Shown here: in pieces, positions 51,301 to 60,415 of the stretch
How positions within the stretch are numbered: the stretch's first letter is position 1
Layout of the letters: each line of letters starts with the position of its first letter
Assembly (NCBI GenBank): GCA_023701205.1
Contig: JAMPXJ010000002.1
Location: 124,001-188,000 of the forward strand
DNA length: 64,000 bases
Origin: Oligoflexia bacterium
GTDB taxonomy: Bacteria > Bdellovibrionota > UBA1018
Reading direction: 5' to 3'
Program-made: the position numbers and the translations under genes
The notes under the pieces: model-generated
The model's database searches: none
Seen by the model: only the letters and a program-made list of their open reading frames with translations
What the model was told of the DNA's origin: nothing

Positions 51301-52680
51301 ATGACCCGAAGCACGCAAGGCTGGACGCTGGATACATTGAAGCATGAGCTCACCCGTCGCGAACTGGTCAAGGGCTGGATCGTCTCGCAGGAACATGTCC
51401 ATCGCCGCGAGCGCTACTTCATGCTCGATGGCCCGACGCTCGTCACCGACCAGGATCGCGAGGTGCGCTCGCAGAGCATCCACGCGAAGATCTTCGTCAG
51501 GCTCGGTAAGCCTGGGCGCCAGGGCGAGATCTCCAAGAAGCTCTTCCCGTCTCTTCCCCTGGGACCTCAGCTCGATTCCGCGATCGAGGCGGCGCTGCAG
51601 ACAGATCACCAGGCGTGGAGCCTGCCGGAATCCCTTCCCAAGGACGTTCCCCAGGTGACTACCACGGATCCCCGCATGGCCGAGGACCTCGAGCGCGTGA
51701 TGGGCGAGTTGACCGGGAAGATCGGCATCGCGGTCGCCCGCCGGCGCGCCACCGTCTTCAATTCCGCCGAGCTCTTCCTCTCCGTGCACGATCACGAGAC
51801 GCATCTGAGCAACGGGCTGGTCCATCGCTCTTCGCAGAGCCGGATCTACTCCGAAGCGGCCTACTCCTACAGCCGCCGCGGCAATGACGGCAGGATGCTG
51901 TCGGACGAGTACCTCAACACGCGTTGGGCGGTGAATCTCGATGACATCGCCATCGAGCAGCTCTTCGACGAGACTTCGGAACGCGCGGAGCATTCCCTCG
52001 ACGTGACCAAGCCTCGAACGGGGCGGTACCCGGTCATCGTCGACGCCGACGTCCTGGCCGCGCTCTTCGCGAGCCAGCTGACGCAGCTCTCCTCGATGAA
52101 CGCCTACCACGGCCTTCCCTTCGTGAAGCCCGGCGACGAGCTCGTGCCGAAAGCCACGGGCGACCTGCTGACGATCACCCTCGATCCCACGGTGCCTTAC
52201 GGCGCCGATACGGCCGCGCTCTCCGAACACGGCCTGGTGCAGTCCCCCTTCAGGCTCGTGGACTCCAACCGCGTGATCGCGACGGCCACGGACAAGCGCT
52301 TCGCCGATTACCTCTCGGTCGCGCCCACCACCGTCCGGGGCAACATCGTCGTAGCGCCGGGCACGCTCTCCCAGGCCGAGCTCGCGAAGCAGGGCCCCCA
52401 GGTCATCGAGATCCTGCAGTTCTCGGGACTGTTCGTCGACGCCAATAGCGGGACTTTCGGCAGCGAGATCCGGCTGGCGCGTCTCCATGACAACGAGAGA
52501 AAGACCATCACCTACCTCAAGGGCGGATCGCTCTCGGGCTCGTTCCGCGAGAATTTCAGGGGCGCCCGGCTTTCCAGCAGAGCGGTGAAACGCGCGCACT
52601 TCTCCTCGGGCGGGAGCACGGGCGAAGGCTATTTCGGGCCGGAGTTCGCGCTCCTCTCCGACGTGTCGATCGTCGGCTGA
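51301..52680 (+). CDS. TldE/PmbA-like protease partner
   Basis: 459 residues from ATG at 51301. The fold follows the TldE/PmbA pattern: an N-terminal domain with ARRRATVFNSAELFLSVHDH, a middle segment YPVIVDADVLAALFASQLTQ and the C-terminal LVDSNRVIATATDKRFA and GLFVDANSGTFGSEIRLA. It lacks the HExxxH metal site, as expected for the non-catalytic partner. The gene is 22 bases downstream of tldD. Confidence 0.85.
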   Translation: MTRSTQGWTLDTLKHELTRRELVKGWIVSQEHVHRRERYFMLDGPTLVTDQDREVRSQSIHAKIFVRLGKPGRQGEISKKLFPSLPLGPQLDSAIEAALQTDHQAWSLPESLPKDVPQVTTTDPRMAEDLERVMGELTGKIGIAVARRRATVFNSAELFLSVHDHETHLSNGLVHRSSQSRIYSEAAYSYSRRGNDGRMLSDEYLNTRWAVNLDDIAIEQLFDETSERAEHSLDVTKPRTGRYPVIVDADVLAALFASQLTQLSSMNAYHGLPFVKPGDELVPKATGDLLTITLDPTVPYGADTAALSEHGLVQSPFRLVDSNRVIATATDKRFADYLSVAPTTVRGNIVVAPGTLSQAELAKQGPQVIEILQFSGLFVDANSGTFGSEIRLARLHDNERKTITYLKGGSLSGSFRENFRGARLSSRAVKRAHFSSGGSTGEGYFGPEFALLSDVSIVG

Positions 52681-52708
52681 GCGGCGGCGCCGGACCGCGC
52701 TCCGGCGC

Positions 52709-53161
52709 TCAGTGGGAGATCGGGGGCTTGTCGGCCGGGGCGACGCCCTGGGCGACCTGGGTCACCTGAACCGCGTCGAAATCCAGCAGGGCCTCGCCCA
52801 CCTTCGTGCCCGCCGTGTTCAGCCAGGAAAGCACCAGGCGATGGCGGCCATACATTCCCACCGGAAAGCCGCCGTAGCGGAACACCGCCTTCATGCGCTT
52901 CTGCTCGGCCGGAATGCTCATCTCGCCGTTTCCGATCATCTGCTGCTTGCCGTCCGGGGTGAGAATGTGGATCACCATCTTCCCGCTGAACGGATCGTTA
53001 TCGGTCTTCTCCAGCGAGAGCGCGATCACGAGCGATTGAAGGTGGACGGGAAGCTGGGGCGTCCGGATCTCCTCGAGGATATCGAAGACCGAGAGATTCC
53101 CGGTCTGCTGATCGACGGAGGCGCCCAACGACAAGCTAGCGAAGTGGAGTTTCAGGGCCAT
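52709..53161 (-). CDS. Small DUF6941-like protein
   Basis: 150 residues from ATG at 53161. It is a beta-rich cytosolic protein with LHFASLSLGASVDQQTGNLS, VFDILEEI and PVHLQSLVIALSLEKTDND, then VGMYGRHRLVLSWLNTAG. The pattern is like DUF6941 proteins of unknown function. It converges with tldE (28 bases) and is 30 bases downstream of tadA on the same strand. Confidence 0.55.
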   Translation of the reverse strand: MALKLHFASLSLGASVDQQTGNLSVFDILEEIRTPQLPVHLQSLVIALSLEKTDNDPFSGKMVIHILTPDGKQQMIGNGEMSIPAEQKRMKAVFRYGGFPVGMYGRHRLVLSWLNTAGTKVGEALLDFDAVQVTQVAQGVAPADKPPISH

Positions 53162-53191
53162 GCCGCAACAGTACACCAGATCCGGCGGTTG

Positions 53192-53638
53192 TCAGGAGCG
53201 TTTTTTCCGGAAGAAGGCCGAAAGGATCTCGCCGCACTCCGGCTGTTCGAGGCACTCCGACGGAAAGCGGTGATTGAGCCTCTTGTCCTCATGCAAGGCA
53301 TAACCCAGGCTCTGCGCGCCCCCTTTGGGATCCCGCGCGCCATACACGACGCGATCGATCCGCGAGAGCATGCACGCGGCCAGGCACATCGGGCATGGCT
53401 CGAGCGTGACATAGAGGGTACAACCCACGAGGCGCCAGCTGCCGAGCGTGCGCGCCGCTTCCTGGATTGCCAGGATTTCCGCATGCGCCACGGGATTACC
53501 GTCCTGCTCGCGGCGGTTATGGGCCCGCGCGATGACTTTCCCCTCATGCACGACCACGGCGCCCACCGGCACCTCGTCCTCGTCCGCGGCCTTGCGCGCC
53601 AATGCCAGGGCCTCCTGCAGCCGATCCGGGTCGCTCAT
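53192..53638 (-). CDS. tadA: tRNA-specific adenosine deaminase TadA
   Basis: 148 residues from ATG at 53638. Zinc and catalytic motifs are HAEILAI and LEPCPMCLAAC, followed by RVVYGARDPKGGA. TadA makes inosine at position 34 of tRNA-Arg. The start overlaps the stop of the PilZ gene (ATGA), so translation is coupled to it. Length and motifs are standard. Confidence 0.94.
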   Translation of the reverse strand: MSDPDRLQEALALARKAADEDEVPVGAVVVHEGKVIARAHNRREQDGNPVAHAEILAIQEAARTLGSWRLVGCTLYVTLEPCPMCLAACMLSRIDRVVYGARDPKGGAQSLGYALHEDKRLNHRFPSECLEQPECGEILSAFFRKKRS

Positions 53639-54456
53639 GAGATCTTGAGTCCCTCGCGTCTGCGCCGTCCCGGCCCTTTGGTCTCGATTTCCTGCAGGCG
53701 CCGGAGGAACTCCTCCGGGTTCAGCAGATAACGCGAACGCCGATAGAGACGCGCGATCTTCCGGAGCCGTTGCACGATTTGCCGCAAGGCGCGGCGCTGC
53801 GGGCGGAGCAGCGGCAGGAATTTCACGCCGACTCCCTTGGGGTGAGTCACGGTGCTCTGGGTGCGCCAGACCACCACCCCTTGGCATTCTACCAGGAAGC
53901 CGAAAAGCGTGAAGGCGAGGTCGACGGCATCATGCTGCTGGAGATCCCCCCTGAGCTTGATGAAGCAGCCGGTGAGCGAGAGATCGAGAATCTGGCCGTC
54001 CATCGCCGCGCCGCCCTTTTTCGTGAGCCGCACGGGTGCCGTGAGGCGATAACGGGGATTGCTCTCCCACCAGCGGATCTTCGGGAAGAAATACGGCACC
54101 CGGATCTCCTTGCTCACGCGATAGCCCATCAGAAGCAGCAGGAACACGGAGAAGAAGAACGCGGCCAGCTTGTGGTGGGTCTCGCCGACCTCGCTCGCGA
54201 TCACGGCGTTCTCGTACACGACGAGGATGTTGACCGTCACGAAACCGTACCAGCTCCAGCGCTTCATCTCCCACAGCGCGTAGCCCACCAGGATCGCGAA
54301 GATCGAAAGCAGGTAATACCCCGGCGAAAGAAGGATACCCAGGCACCGGGAAGCCGGCACATCGAAGAGCAGCGCGCTCACCACGATGTAGAAGACCGGG
54401 AAGCCCAGGTAGAAGATCGCGACCGACTTGAGGAACTTCGAAGTATAGTTCTTCAC
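53635..54456 (-). CDS. Membrane-anchored PilZ-domain protein
   Basis: 273 residues from GTG at 54456, seven bases after the acetyltransferase stop with AGGA upstream. Three to four membrane helices occupy residues 8-125. The C-terminal PilZ-type domain starts near 146 with NPRYRLTAPVRL, followed by DGQILDLSLTGCFIKL. PilZ domains bind cyclic di-GMP with RxxxR and D/NxSxxG motifs; DLSLTG fits, while the Arg pair is only partly kept (NPRYRL). It could link c-di-GMP to motility or envelope tasks. It is translationally coupled to tadA, which is unusual. Confidence 0.75.
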   Translation of the reverse strand: MKNYTSKFLKSVAIFYLGFPVFYIVVSALLFDVPASRCLGILLSPGYYLLSIFAILVGYALWEMKRWSWYGFVTVNILVVYENAVIASEVGETHHKLAAFFFSVFLLLLMGYRVSKEIRVPYFFPKIRWWESNPRYRLTAPVRLTKKGGAAMDGQILDLSLTGCFIKLRGDLQQHDAVDLAFTLFGFLVECQGVVVWRTQSTVTHPKGVGVKFLPLLRPQRRALRQIVQRLRKIARLYRRSRYLLNPEEFLRRLQEIETKGPGRRRREGLKIS

Positions 54457-54463
54457 GTCCTGT

Positions 54464-55465
54464 TCATGCCCCGTCCAGGCCCCAGAACCAAAGCGGAAGC
54501 GGCAGGCGCCCTTCCGCCCCTTCCGGCGCCGGCATGCCCGGCCCCCCGAAGAGGCGGCGCACCAGCTCCGGTCCCTCCGCCGTGAGCGGAGCCGGATATC
54601 GCGCATCCGGGAGAAAGGCCCGGAAAACGCGCTCGGGGTCGTTCGAAAGGTCCATGAACCGCGCCATGCAAAGGTACTCGTGCGATCCATCGGAATTTCC
54701 GGCGAAAGGAATGAGGGAAGAGTGGCCCAGGAGCGCCGCATCCGGGTGCTCCCGCCGGATTCCCGCCAGAAGCTTGCGCAGCTCGTCCGGCTGCCCTCCG
54801 AACTCGTGCACGAGCCCGGCGAGATCGATCCCTTTGCCTAAAGCCGCGTAGGCGGTCGGGCGGGAGGCCTCGCCTCGCCAATACCATCTCGTGTTCCGAT
54901 GAGCCTCCACCCAACCGCGGTCCTGCTCCTCGAGCGCGAGCCCGAGCGGGCGCTCCCGGAGGAGCTGCCAGAGCGCGGGAGTCCAGCCCTGGCGTGTTTC
55001 CGAATCCGGAACCACCGGCAGCTCGAGCCCTCGGAGCGGCAGCGTGCGCTGGATACCGCAAAGTTCGAAGCCCAGCTTGCGATAAAGATCGTGTTCGGAG
55101 CCCCAGAGCGCCACCAGAGCCACTTTCTGCCCGCTCAGCCACTCGAGCAGCTTCGCCACGGCTCGCGACGCGAGCCCCTCCCCCCGGCAACAGGAATGCG
55201 TGGCGACCGCCCCGATCAGACCGACCGGAACGCGCGCGCCCCCGGGAGTCTTGAGCCTGGCGACGCGAGCGGCGGCCGCGGAGACCAGCAGTCCGTCCCG
55301 GACACCCCCCAGATGAAACACCGTCTCATCGCCGCGGAATCCCCATACCGGGAAGTCCTCGAGAAAGCTGTTTCCTCTCGGCACCGGAAAGGATGCGTTC
55401 AGCAGGCGCAAAAAGGGCTCGAAGTCCCTTTCATCGGCGATGCGCTGGAAGCGGATCGAGCTCAC
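54464..55465 (-). CDS. Eis-like GNAT acetyltransferase
   Basis: 333 residues. The N-terminal GNAT part has the acetyl-CoA motif GLIGAVATHSCCRGEGLASR (QxxGxG/A-like) and LWGSEHDLYRKLGFEL. The C-terminal half (about 160-333) is a second domain as in Eis-like tandem GNATs, ending in a short sterol-carrier-like stretch. It would acetylate amines such as aminoglycosides, spermidine or protein N termini. It precedes the PilZ and tadA genes as an operon and starts 20 bases after the stop of the ankyrin gene on the same strand. Confidence 0.75.
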   Translation of the reverse strand: MSSIRFQRIADERDFEPFLRLLNASFPVPRGNSFLEDFPVWGFRGDETVFHLGGVRDGLLVSAAAARVARLKTPGGARVPVGLIGAVATHSCCRGEGLASRAVAKLLEWLSGQKVALVALWGSEHDLYRKLGFELCGIQRTLPLRGLELPVVPDSETRQGWTPALWQLLRERPLGLALEEQDRGWVEAHRNTRWYWRGEASRPTAYAALGKGIDLAGLVHEFGGQPDELRKLLAGIRREHPDAALLGHSSLIPFAGNSDGSHEYLCMARFMDLSNDPERVFRAFLPDARYPAPLTAEGPELVRRLFGGPGMPAPEGAEGRLPLPLWFWGLDGA

Positions 55466-55484
55466 TCTCCGAGATTAGCAACTT

Positions 55485-57572
55485 CTACCGGATTGCGCGA
55501 TAGGTTTGCCGCTTGGCGGGCTTGCCCTTGCGTCGCACTCCCGAGCTGGCCGGAACGCGCTCGCGAGTGCCGCTCCTGGTGTTGGCCATCGAAGACGAGC
55601 TCTGACCCGAGAGCAGATCCGCGATGTCCCACCGCTTCCAGCGTTTGGCGATGTCGATCGCGCGATCCCCGTCGTCCCGCCGGATCGTGACGTCCGCCCT
55701 GGCTTTCATGAGCAGCTTCACGACCTCGGAGTGGCCTTTGTATACCGCCCACATCAGTGCGGTCGTCCCATTGGGGTCGCGCGCATTCGGGTTCACCCGC
55801 AGGGAAAGCAGGTATTTCACGATGTGCGCCTGGCCATAGGCGGACGCGTACATGAGCACCGTATTTCCCTTGTCGAGAGTGAAATTGGGATCGACGGCCT
55901 TGCGCGCGATCAGGGACTTGACGACGGAAAGATTCCCCCGCTTCGCCGCGCTGAAGAACTCCTCGGTAGCCAGCGGGTCGGCAACCTGTTCGCGGCTCTG
56001 GAAGCCGTGCTGCGCAGCCACGCGCTGGACCGGCAGTTGCGGGGCCGGCGCCTCATAGCTCGGTCGCTGCGCCAGCTCGGGCTGCGGCACGCTAGCCTGA
56101 GCGCCCAGCGCGGGCTGAACCGGCGGTTGCTGCAGCTGCGGCTGCGGTTGCTGGTACTGCTGTACCGGCTGCTGCTGTTGCGCCACCGGCGGCTGGTATT
56201 GCTGGATCGGTTGAGCCGGAGGATCGAGCGGCTGCGCCGGAGCCTGCCCGGCCACTACAGGCTGCTGGACGGCCGCCGGCTGTGCTGGCTGAACGGCGGG
56301 ATCCTGACTGAAGGCCACCGGCTGCGTACCGCCGGCGGGGGCCACCGGCTGCTGCACCGGGGGTGCCTGCTGATCCGAGGCGGGTTGACGCGCGACCGGC
56401 ACCGAACCTTCGGCCGCACCCGAATTCTCCGCCTCCCCGGTCGCGTTCGAGGTCACGGTGAACTGTACCCCGAAAGGAAGGCTCTGAAACCCATTGGTGA
56501 TCTGGAACGCCGAGAACACCATCGGAAGGATCGAGACGATTCCGCCCACCGCGACGAACCGGGGAAAGCGGATCCGGAATCGCGCCATGAACGCGTAGGT
56601 GAAGGCCCCGGTTGCGACGAGCGACGCGACCGCGCCGGCGATCGGATGCAGCCGGAACGCGAAACCCCAGGGAATCAGCGCGAAATAGGTGTAAGTCATG
56701 AAGCGCAGGTACTCCCGGAACTGCGCCCTGCTCCCGAGATAACCGCCGAACCGGCGCAGAAGCGCCGAAAAACCCAGGGCGAATAGCAATCCCGCGCCAC
56801 CCCAGACCAGCGGCGAGCCGAGGCGGGACGCCCCGCCCGCCACCCCGATCGCAAGGAACAGAAGCCCGCTCAAGCTCCAGATCTCCTTGCGGACCGACTC
56901 GGTCTCCTCGGTCTTGCGCAGGAAAACCCGGGTGCTCTCGGCCATCGGCGAATGCCGCCGGTGCTCGCGCCGGGAAGGCGCTTCCACGAAACGGCTGGCG
57001 CTCGGCTCCTCGATCGTGAGCTCCTTCATCACTTCCTCGCGGCGAACGCGCGTGCCGGTTCCCTCATCATAGAAATCGGTTTTCGCCGGACGCTCCGGCA
57101 CCGAAAGTGTGACGGAATGGGATCTCTCCTCCGGCTTGAGCTCCATCTCGTTGGTCACGCGCGCCGCCTGGGGCGCGCTCTCGGAGGAGCCCTCGGCCGA
57201 AGCCCCGCTCTGCGCGGCGGCCAGGGCATTTGACAGGCCGGCGGAAGCGACGTCGATGAACTGCGTTTCCGCGGGCGCTTCCGCTCTCCACGGGACGTCC
57301 AGGAACTCGATCGATATCGAGCCGCTTCTCAGCACATCGCCGATCTTCACCCGGAACTCCCGGCCCTCGACCCCGTTCACCCGGACCGGCGGGCCATTCT
57401 CGACCTTCTTCACCAGGAGCGACGCGTCCCGGATCTGGAAGGTACAGACCTCGCCTTTGATCCCGGGAACCGAGTCAGAGACGGTGAAAGTTCCGCCCTC
57501 CTCCAGGTTCATCGAGAACTTCTGTGGTGATGTCCCCTCATTTGCCACGCGGATCTTGATTCGGAATTTCAT
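55485..57572 (-). CDS. FHA-like / membrane / ankyrin-repeat protein of the second motor locus
   Basis: 695 residues. The first 95 residues look like a divergent FHA beta sandwich (LLVKKVENGPPVRVNG, LRSGSISIEFLDVP). Several membrane helices lie at about 230-355. A Gln/Pro-rich linker follows (about 390-520). The last 150 residues hold about four ankyrin units (FFSAAKRGNLSVVKSLIARK, GNTVLMYASAYGQAHIVKYL, GTTALMWAVYKGHSEVVKLL). It diverges from the MotB-like coiled-coil gene, with sigma-28-like promoters for both, so it is probably a partner or regulator of that motor. The FHA call is weak; the ankyrin call is firm. Confidence 0.75.
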   Translation of the reverse strand: MKFRIKIRVANEGTSPQKFSMNLEEGGTFTVSDSVPGIKGEVCTFQIRDASLLVKKVENGPPVRVNGVEGREFRVKIGDVLRSGSISIEFLDVPWRAEAPAETQFIDVASAGLSNALAAAQSGASAEGSSESAPQAARVTNEMELKPEERSHSVTLSVPERPAKTDFYDEGTGTRVRREEVMKELTIEEPSASRFVEAPSRREHRRHSPMAESTRVFLRKTEETESVRKEIWSLSGLLFLAIGVAGGASRLGSPLVWGGAGLLFALGFSALLRRFGGYLGSRAQFREYLRFMTYTYFALIPWGFAFRLHPIAGAVASLVATGAFTYAFMARFRIRFPRFVAVGGIVSILPMVFSAFQITNGFQSLPFGVQFTVTSNATGEAENSGAAEGSVPVARQPASDQQAPPVQQPVAPAGGTQPVAFSQDPAVQPAQPAAVQQPVVAGQAPAQPLDPPAQPIQQYQPPVAQQQQPVQQYQQPQPQLQQPPVQPALGAQASVPQPELAQRPSYEAPAPQLPVQRVAAQHGFQSREQVADPLATEEFFSAAKRGNLSVVKSLIARKAVDPNFTLDKGNTVLMYASAYGQAHIVKYLLSLRVNPNARDPNGTTALMWAVYKGHSEVVKLLMKARADVTIRRDDGDRAIDIAKRWKRWDIADLLSGQSSSSMANTRSGTRERVPASSGVRRKGKPAKRQTYRAIR

Positions 57573-57580
57573 CGATAGCC

Positions 57581-57608
57581 TGATCGGCTGATTTTTCGAC
57601 AGGCTTTA
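57581..57608 (-). promoter_or_regulatory. Sigma-28-like promoter of the ankyrin gene
   Basis: On the minus strand TAAAGCCT-N12-GCCGATCA; the -10 box matches 7 of 8. Transcription would start a few bases before ATG 57572, giving a leaderless mRNA. Confidence 0.55.
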
Positions 57609-57679
57609 GCCCCGCGATGCCTGCGGGAGCGAGGCTCCCCGTGTCCGATCGGACCTGGCGGCACTCGGAAGAACCGCTC

Positions 57680-57707
57680 TAAAGAATCCGGCCCGGCCCG
57701 CCGATAC
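57680..57707 (+). promoter_or_regulatory. Sigma-28-like promoter of the coiled-coil MotB gene
   Basis: TAAAGAAT-N12-GCCGATAC. TAAAG is exact and the -10 matches 7 of 8 bases, the same -10 as flagellin 1. The predicted start is about 20 bases before the TTG start codon. Confidence 0.6.
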
Positions 57708-57733
57708 AGGACGGAGACACGGAGAACCGGAGC

Positions 57734-59440
57734 TTGAACCTCAATTACGAAAAAATACGGGCAAAGGTAGAGCACGGCGGAAACCATTGGACCTCCTACA
57801 GCGACCTCTTCCTGGTGCTGTCGGTGGTCTTCCTTCTGCTCTATGTCGTGGCGAACCTCAAAGGGGGCGCCCAATCCATCATTTCACACACCGCCATGAA
57901 GCACGCCAAAGTCGAGGCCGATGACCTGCGCAAACAGATCAAGGCCTACGAAGCGGTGCGGGACGGTTACCTCAAGGACGGCGCCTCCGAAGACGAGGTC
58001 AAGGTGTACCAGGAGCTGATGGGCAAGCTCTCGCTCCTCGAGGACCAGGCCAAGGAAAAACGCAGGGAGCTCAACCGCCAGGCCCGTGAGGCCGGCGAGC
58101 GCGAGCAGGATCTGAACCAGTACCAGGCGCTCGTCAAGAACATCATCAGCGCCAACCTCGTGGCGCAGGCGCGCGTCAAGAAACGCGACAATGTGATCGA
58201 GGAAAAGCAGGCCGAGATCGTGCAGAAGGAGCAGGAGCTCGGCAACCTCAACGCCAACATCGCCCAGAAGCAGGCCGAGATCGAGAGCAACAACCGCAAG
58301 ATTTCCGAGATCGAGAGCAATCTCGCCCAGCAGATCGAGGAGGTCCAGCGCGCCTACAAGAGCAAGCAGAGCTCCGAGAAGAAGATGCAGGAGGCGATCG
58401 CGCAGCTGCGCAGCGATAGCGAGTCGCGTATCCAGGGCCTGCGCTCGGAGAACTCCAGCTACGCCCAACAGCTCCAGACGGCGCAAAGCGAGATCGAGCA
58501 GAAGAATCGGGAGACCGAGCGGCTGCTCGGCGACCTGAACCAGAAAGAAGCCAAGTACCGCGATACCGTTGCGGAATTGCAGCGGGCGCACCAGGAGACG
58601 ATGGCCCGCGAGAAGTCGGCCTTCGAGAAAGGGCTGGCCCGAGCGCAGCTGAGCGCGGATGCCAAGCTCGCGCAGGAGCGCGCCTACCGGGCCGACGTCG
58701 AACGCCGCAACAAGGCGTACAACGACCAGCTCGCCGCGCTTGATGGCGAGCTGCAGCGGACCCGCGGGAGCATCAAGGCGATCGAGGGCAAGTACCACGA
58801 GTCGATCAACTCGCTCAAGAACGCGAACGACACCCTTCAGCGCAACCTCACCGCGAGCAACAACAAGCTCAACGAGCAGCGCCGCCTGGCCGAGGGGATC
58901 AAGAACGCCTTCGCCAAGGCCGGGATCGACGCGAACGTCGATCTCAAGACGGGCGACGTGATGATCAACTTCGCGAACGAGTATTTCGATACAGGGCGCG
59001 CCGATCTGAAGACGGGCATGCGCTCGACTCTTGAAAAGACGATCCCGACCTACGCCAAGAGCCTCTTCCAGGATCCGAAGATCGCCAGCCGGATCGGCTC
59101 GGTCGAGATCGTGGGCTTCGCCTCTCCGACCTACCAGGGCCGCTACATCGACCCGGACAGCCTCTCTCCGGAGGATCGCACCGCGGTCAACTTCAACATG
59201 GATCTCAGCTATCAGCGCGCGAAGGCGATCTTCGAGCACGTTTTCGATACGCAGAAGATGCAGTTCCAGCACCAGAAGGACCTGCTCCCGCTCGTGAAGG
59301 TCTCGGGCCGGAGCTACCTGGCGACCGAAAGACTGCAGGGCCGGGACGTCGCCCAGGTGAAGGACGGGAATTACTGCAAGGTCTTCGACTGCAAAAAAGG
59401 CCAGCGAGTCATCATCAAGTTCAACTTGAGGGATGAATAG
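57734..59440 (+). CDS. MotB-like protein with a very long periplasmic coiled coil and OmpA domain
   Basis: 568 residues from TTG at 57734 (CCGGAG just upstream). One membrane helix (about 22-43) carries Asp24 in the SYSDLF context, like the ion-binding Asp of MotB. Residues about 55-390 are an almost unbroken heptad-rich coiled coil (QKQAEIESNNRKISEIE and similar). The OmpA-like domain is about 410-560, with the peptidoglycan motif NMDLSYQRAKAIFEHVF. The helix would reach far across the periplasm before gripping the wall, unlike the short linker of normal MotB. Downstream lies its MotA-like partner. Confidence 0.85.
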   Translation: MNLNYEKIRAKVEHGGNHWTSYSDLFLVLSVVFLLLYVVANLKGGAQSIISHTAMKHAKVEADDLRKQIKAYEAVRDGYLKDGASEDEVKVYQELMGKLSLLEDQAKEKRRELNRQAREAGEREQDLNQYQALVKNIISANLVAQARVKKRDNVIEEKQAEIVQKEQELGNLNANIAQKQAEIESNNRKISEIESNLAQQIEEVQRAYKSKQSSEKKMQEAIAQLRSDSESRIQGLRSENSSYAQQLQTAQSEIEQKNRETERLLGDLNQKEAKYRDTVAELQRAHQETMAREKSAFEKGLARAQLSADAKLAQERAYRADVERRNKAYNDQLAALDGELQRTRGSIKAIEGKYHESINSLKNANDTLQRNLTASNNKLNEQRRLAEGIKNAFAKAGIDANVDLKTGDVMINFANEYFDTGRADLKTGMRSTLEKTIPTYAKSLFQDPKIASRIGSVEIVGFASPTYQGRYIDPDSLSPEDRTAVNFNMDLSYQRAKAIFEHVFDTQKMQFQHQKDLLPLVKVSGRSYLATERLQGRDVAQVKDGNYCKVFDCKKGQRVIIKFNLRDE

Positions 59441-59448
59441 GAGCGAAA

Positions 59449-60345
59449 ATGCTAGATCCAATCAGCAAGTTCATCATGGAAAACGTGATCGACAAGACCG
59501 CCGACATTCTCATGCCGGCGATGATCCTCACCTTTTTCGTGGGGGTCATTTTCCGGGCGCTCATCTTCTATACCGCCAAGGCGGAGCTGAAGTTCTGCAC
59601 GGAGTTCGAGAAGCGGGTGCGCAAGTTCTTCTGGAATCCCGAGTCCCAGCGCCTGAGCTCCTTTTTTCTCATGACCAAGCAGCTCCTGGAAAAGACCTAT
59701 TACGAGTCCTTCGAGCTCCGCGCGAAGTTCAAGCGCCGCAACCTGGACTCGCTGACGAGCGTGACCGATCGCGTCTTCCTGATTCAGGACGGCGCGGCTT
59801 TCACGGTGCGGGACACCCTGCGGCAGATCCGTTATCTCAAGCGCGACGGCTTCCCGCCGCGCATGCTCGACATCTCGAAATCCTCGTTCGACAACAACCC
59901 GGTCTTCAACAAGGTGATCGGGATCTTCCCGGTCGGTCCCCTCAACGAGCTGATCAACATCCTGCCGAGCCTTTTCATCATCGGCGGGATCTTCGGGACC
60001 TTTCTCGGAATTTCCAAAGGCCTCCCGGATCTCGGCGGCATGGACCTGTCGAACATCGAGGACAGCAAACGCGTCATGGACCTGTTCCTGGTGAAGATCT
60101 CGCAAGCCATGATCAAGTCGATCGTGGGCATCGCGCTGTCGGTCGCCATGAGCCTGGTTAACACGCTCCTTTCGGCCGAAGGCGTCTATTACAACCTGGT
60201 CAACCGCTTCTCCACCTCGCTGGAGATCCTCTGGAACGAAACGAGCACCAACGAGCTTGGCGAGACGCAGCCCGCTCCCGCCGCGGCGCACGAAGGTCCA
60301 GAGCCGGTCGCCGAACCCGTCGGGGCCGACAAGCGGGTCGCCTGA
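59449..60345 (+). CDS. MotA/ExbB-like stator partner
   Basis: 298 residues. Membrane helices lie at about 19-40, 168-190 and 218-240. The last two form the MotA/TolQ/ExbB channel core (LPSLFIIGGIFGTFLGISKG and SIVGIALSVAMSLVNTLL). A cytoplasmic region of about 120 residues between helices 1 and 2 resembles the torque loop. The C-terminal tail is acidic and Pro/Ala-rich. It begins eight bases after the coiled-coil MotB-like gene, so they form one stator complex powered by ion flow. What it pushes on is not known. Confidence 0.85.
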   Translation: MLDPISKFIMENVIDKTADILMPAMILTFFVGVIFRALIFYTAKAELKFCTEFEKRVRKFFWNPESQRLSSFFLMTKQLLEKTYYESFELRAKFKRRNLDSLTSVTDRVFLIQDGAAFTVRDTLRQIRYLKRDGFPPRMLDISKSSFDNNPVFNKVIGIFPVGPLNELINILPSLFIIGGIFGTFLGISKGLPDLGGMDLSNIEDSKRVMDLFLVKISQAMIKSIVGIALSVAMSLVNTLLSAEGVYYNLVNRFSTSLEILWNETSTNELGETQPAPAAAHEGPEPVAEPVGADKRVA

Positions 60346-60369
60346 CGCGCAGCCCGGAAGATTTTGCCC

Positions 60370-60396
60370 GGCAGTTTTTGCCGATATTGCCGATAA
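60370..60396 (+). promoter_or_regulatory. Sigma-28-like promoter of the RAMA-like gene
   Basis: GGCAGTTT-N11-GCCGATAA. The -10 box matches the FliA consensus at all 8 positions and the spacer is 11. The leader is about 14 bases and contains AGGAGG. Confidence 0.65.
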
Positions 60397-60415
60397 CACT
60401 GACAGGAGGAAAAAC

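Noticed and set aside
60380..60387. GCCGATAT as a second -10 box before the RAMA-like gene
   Set aside because: It lacks a fitting -35 box; the perfect GCCGATAA at 60389 with the proper spacer is the better choice.
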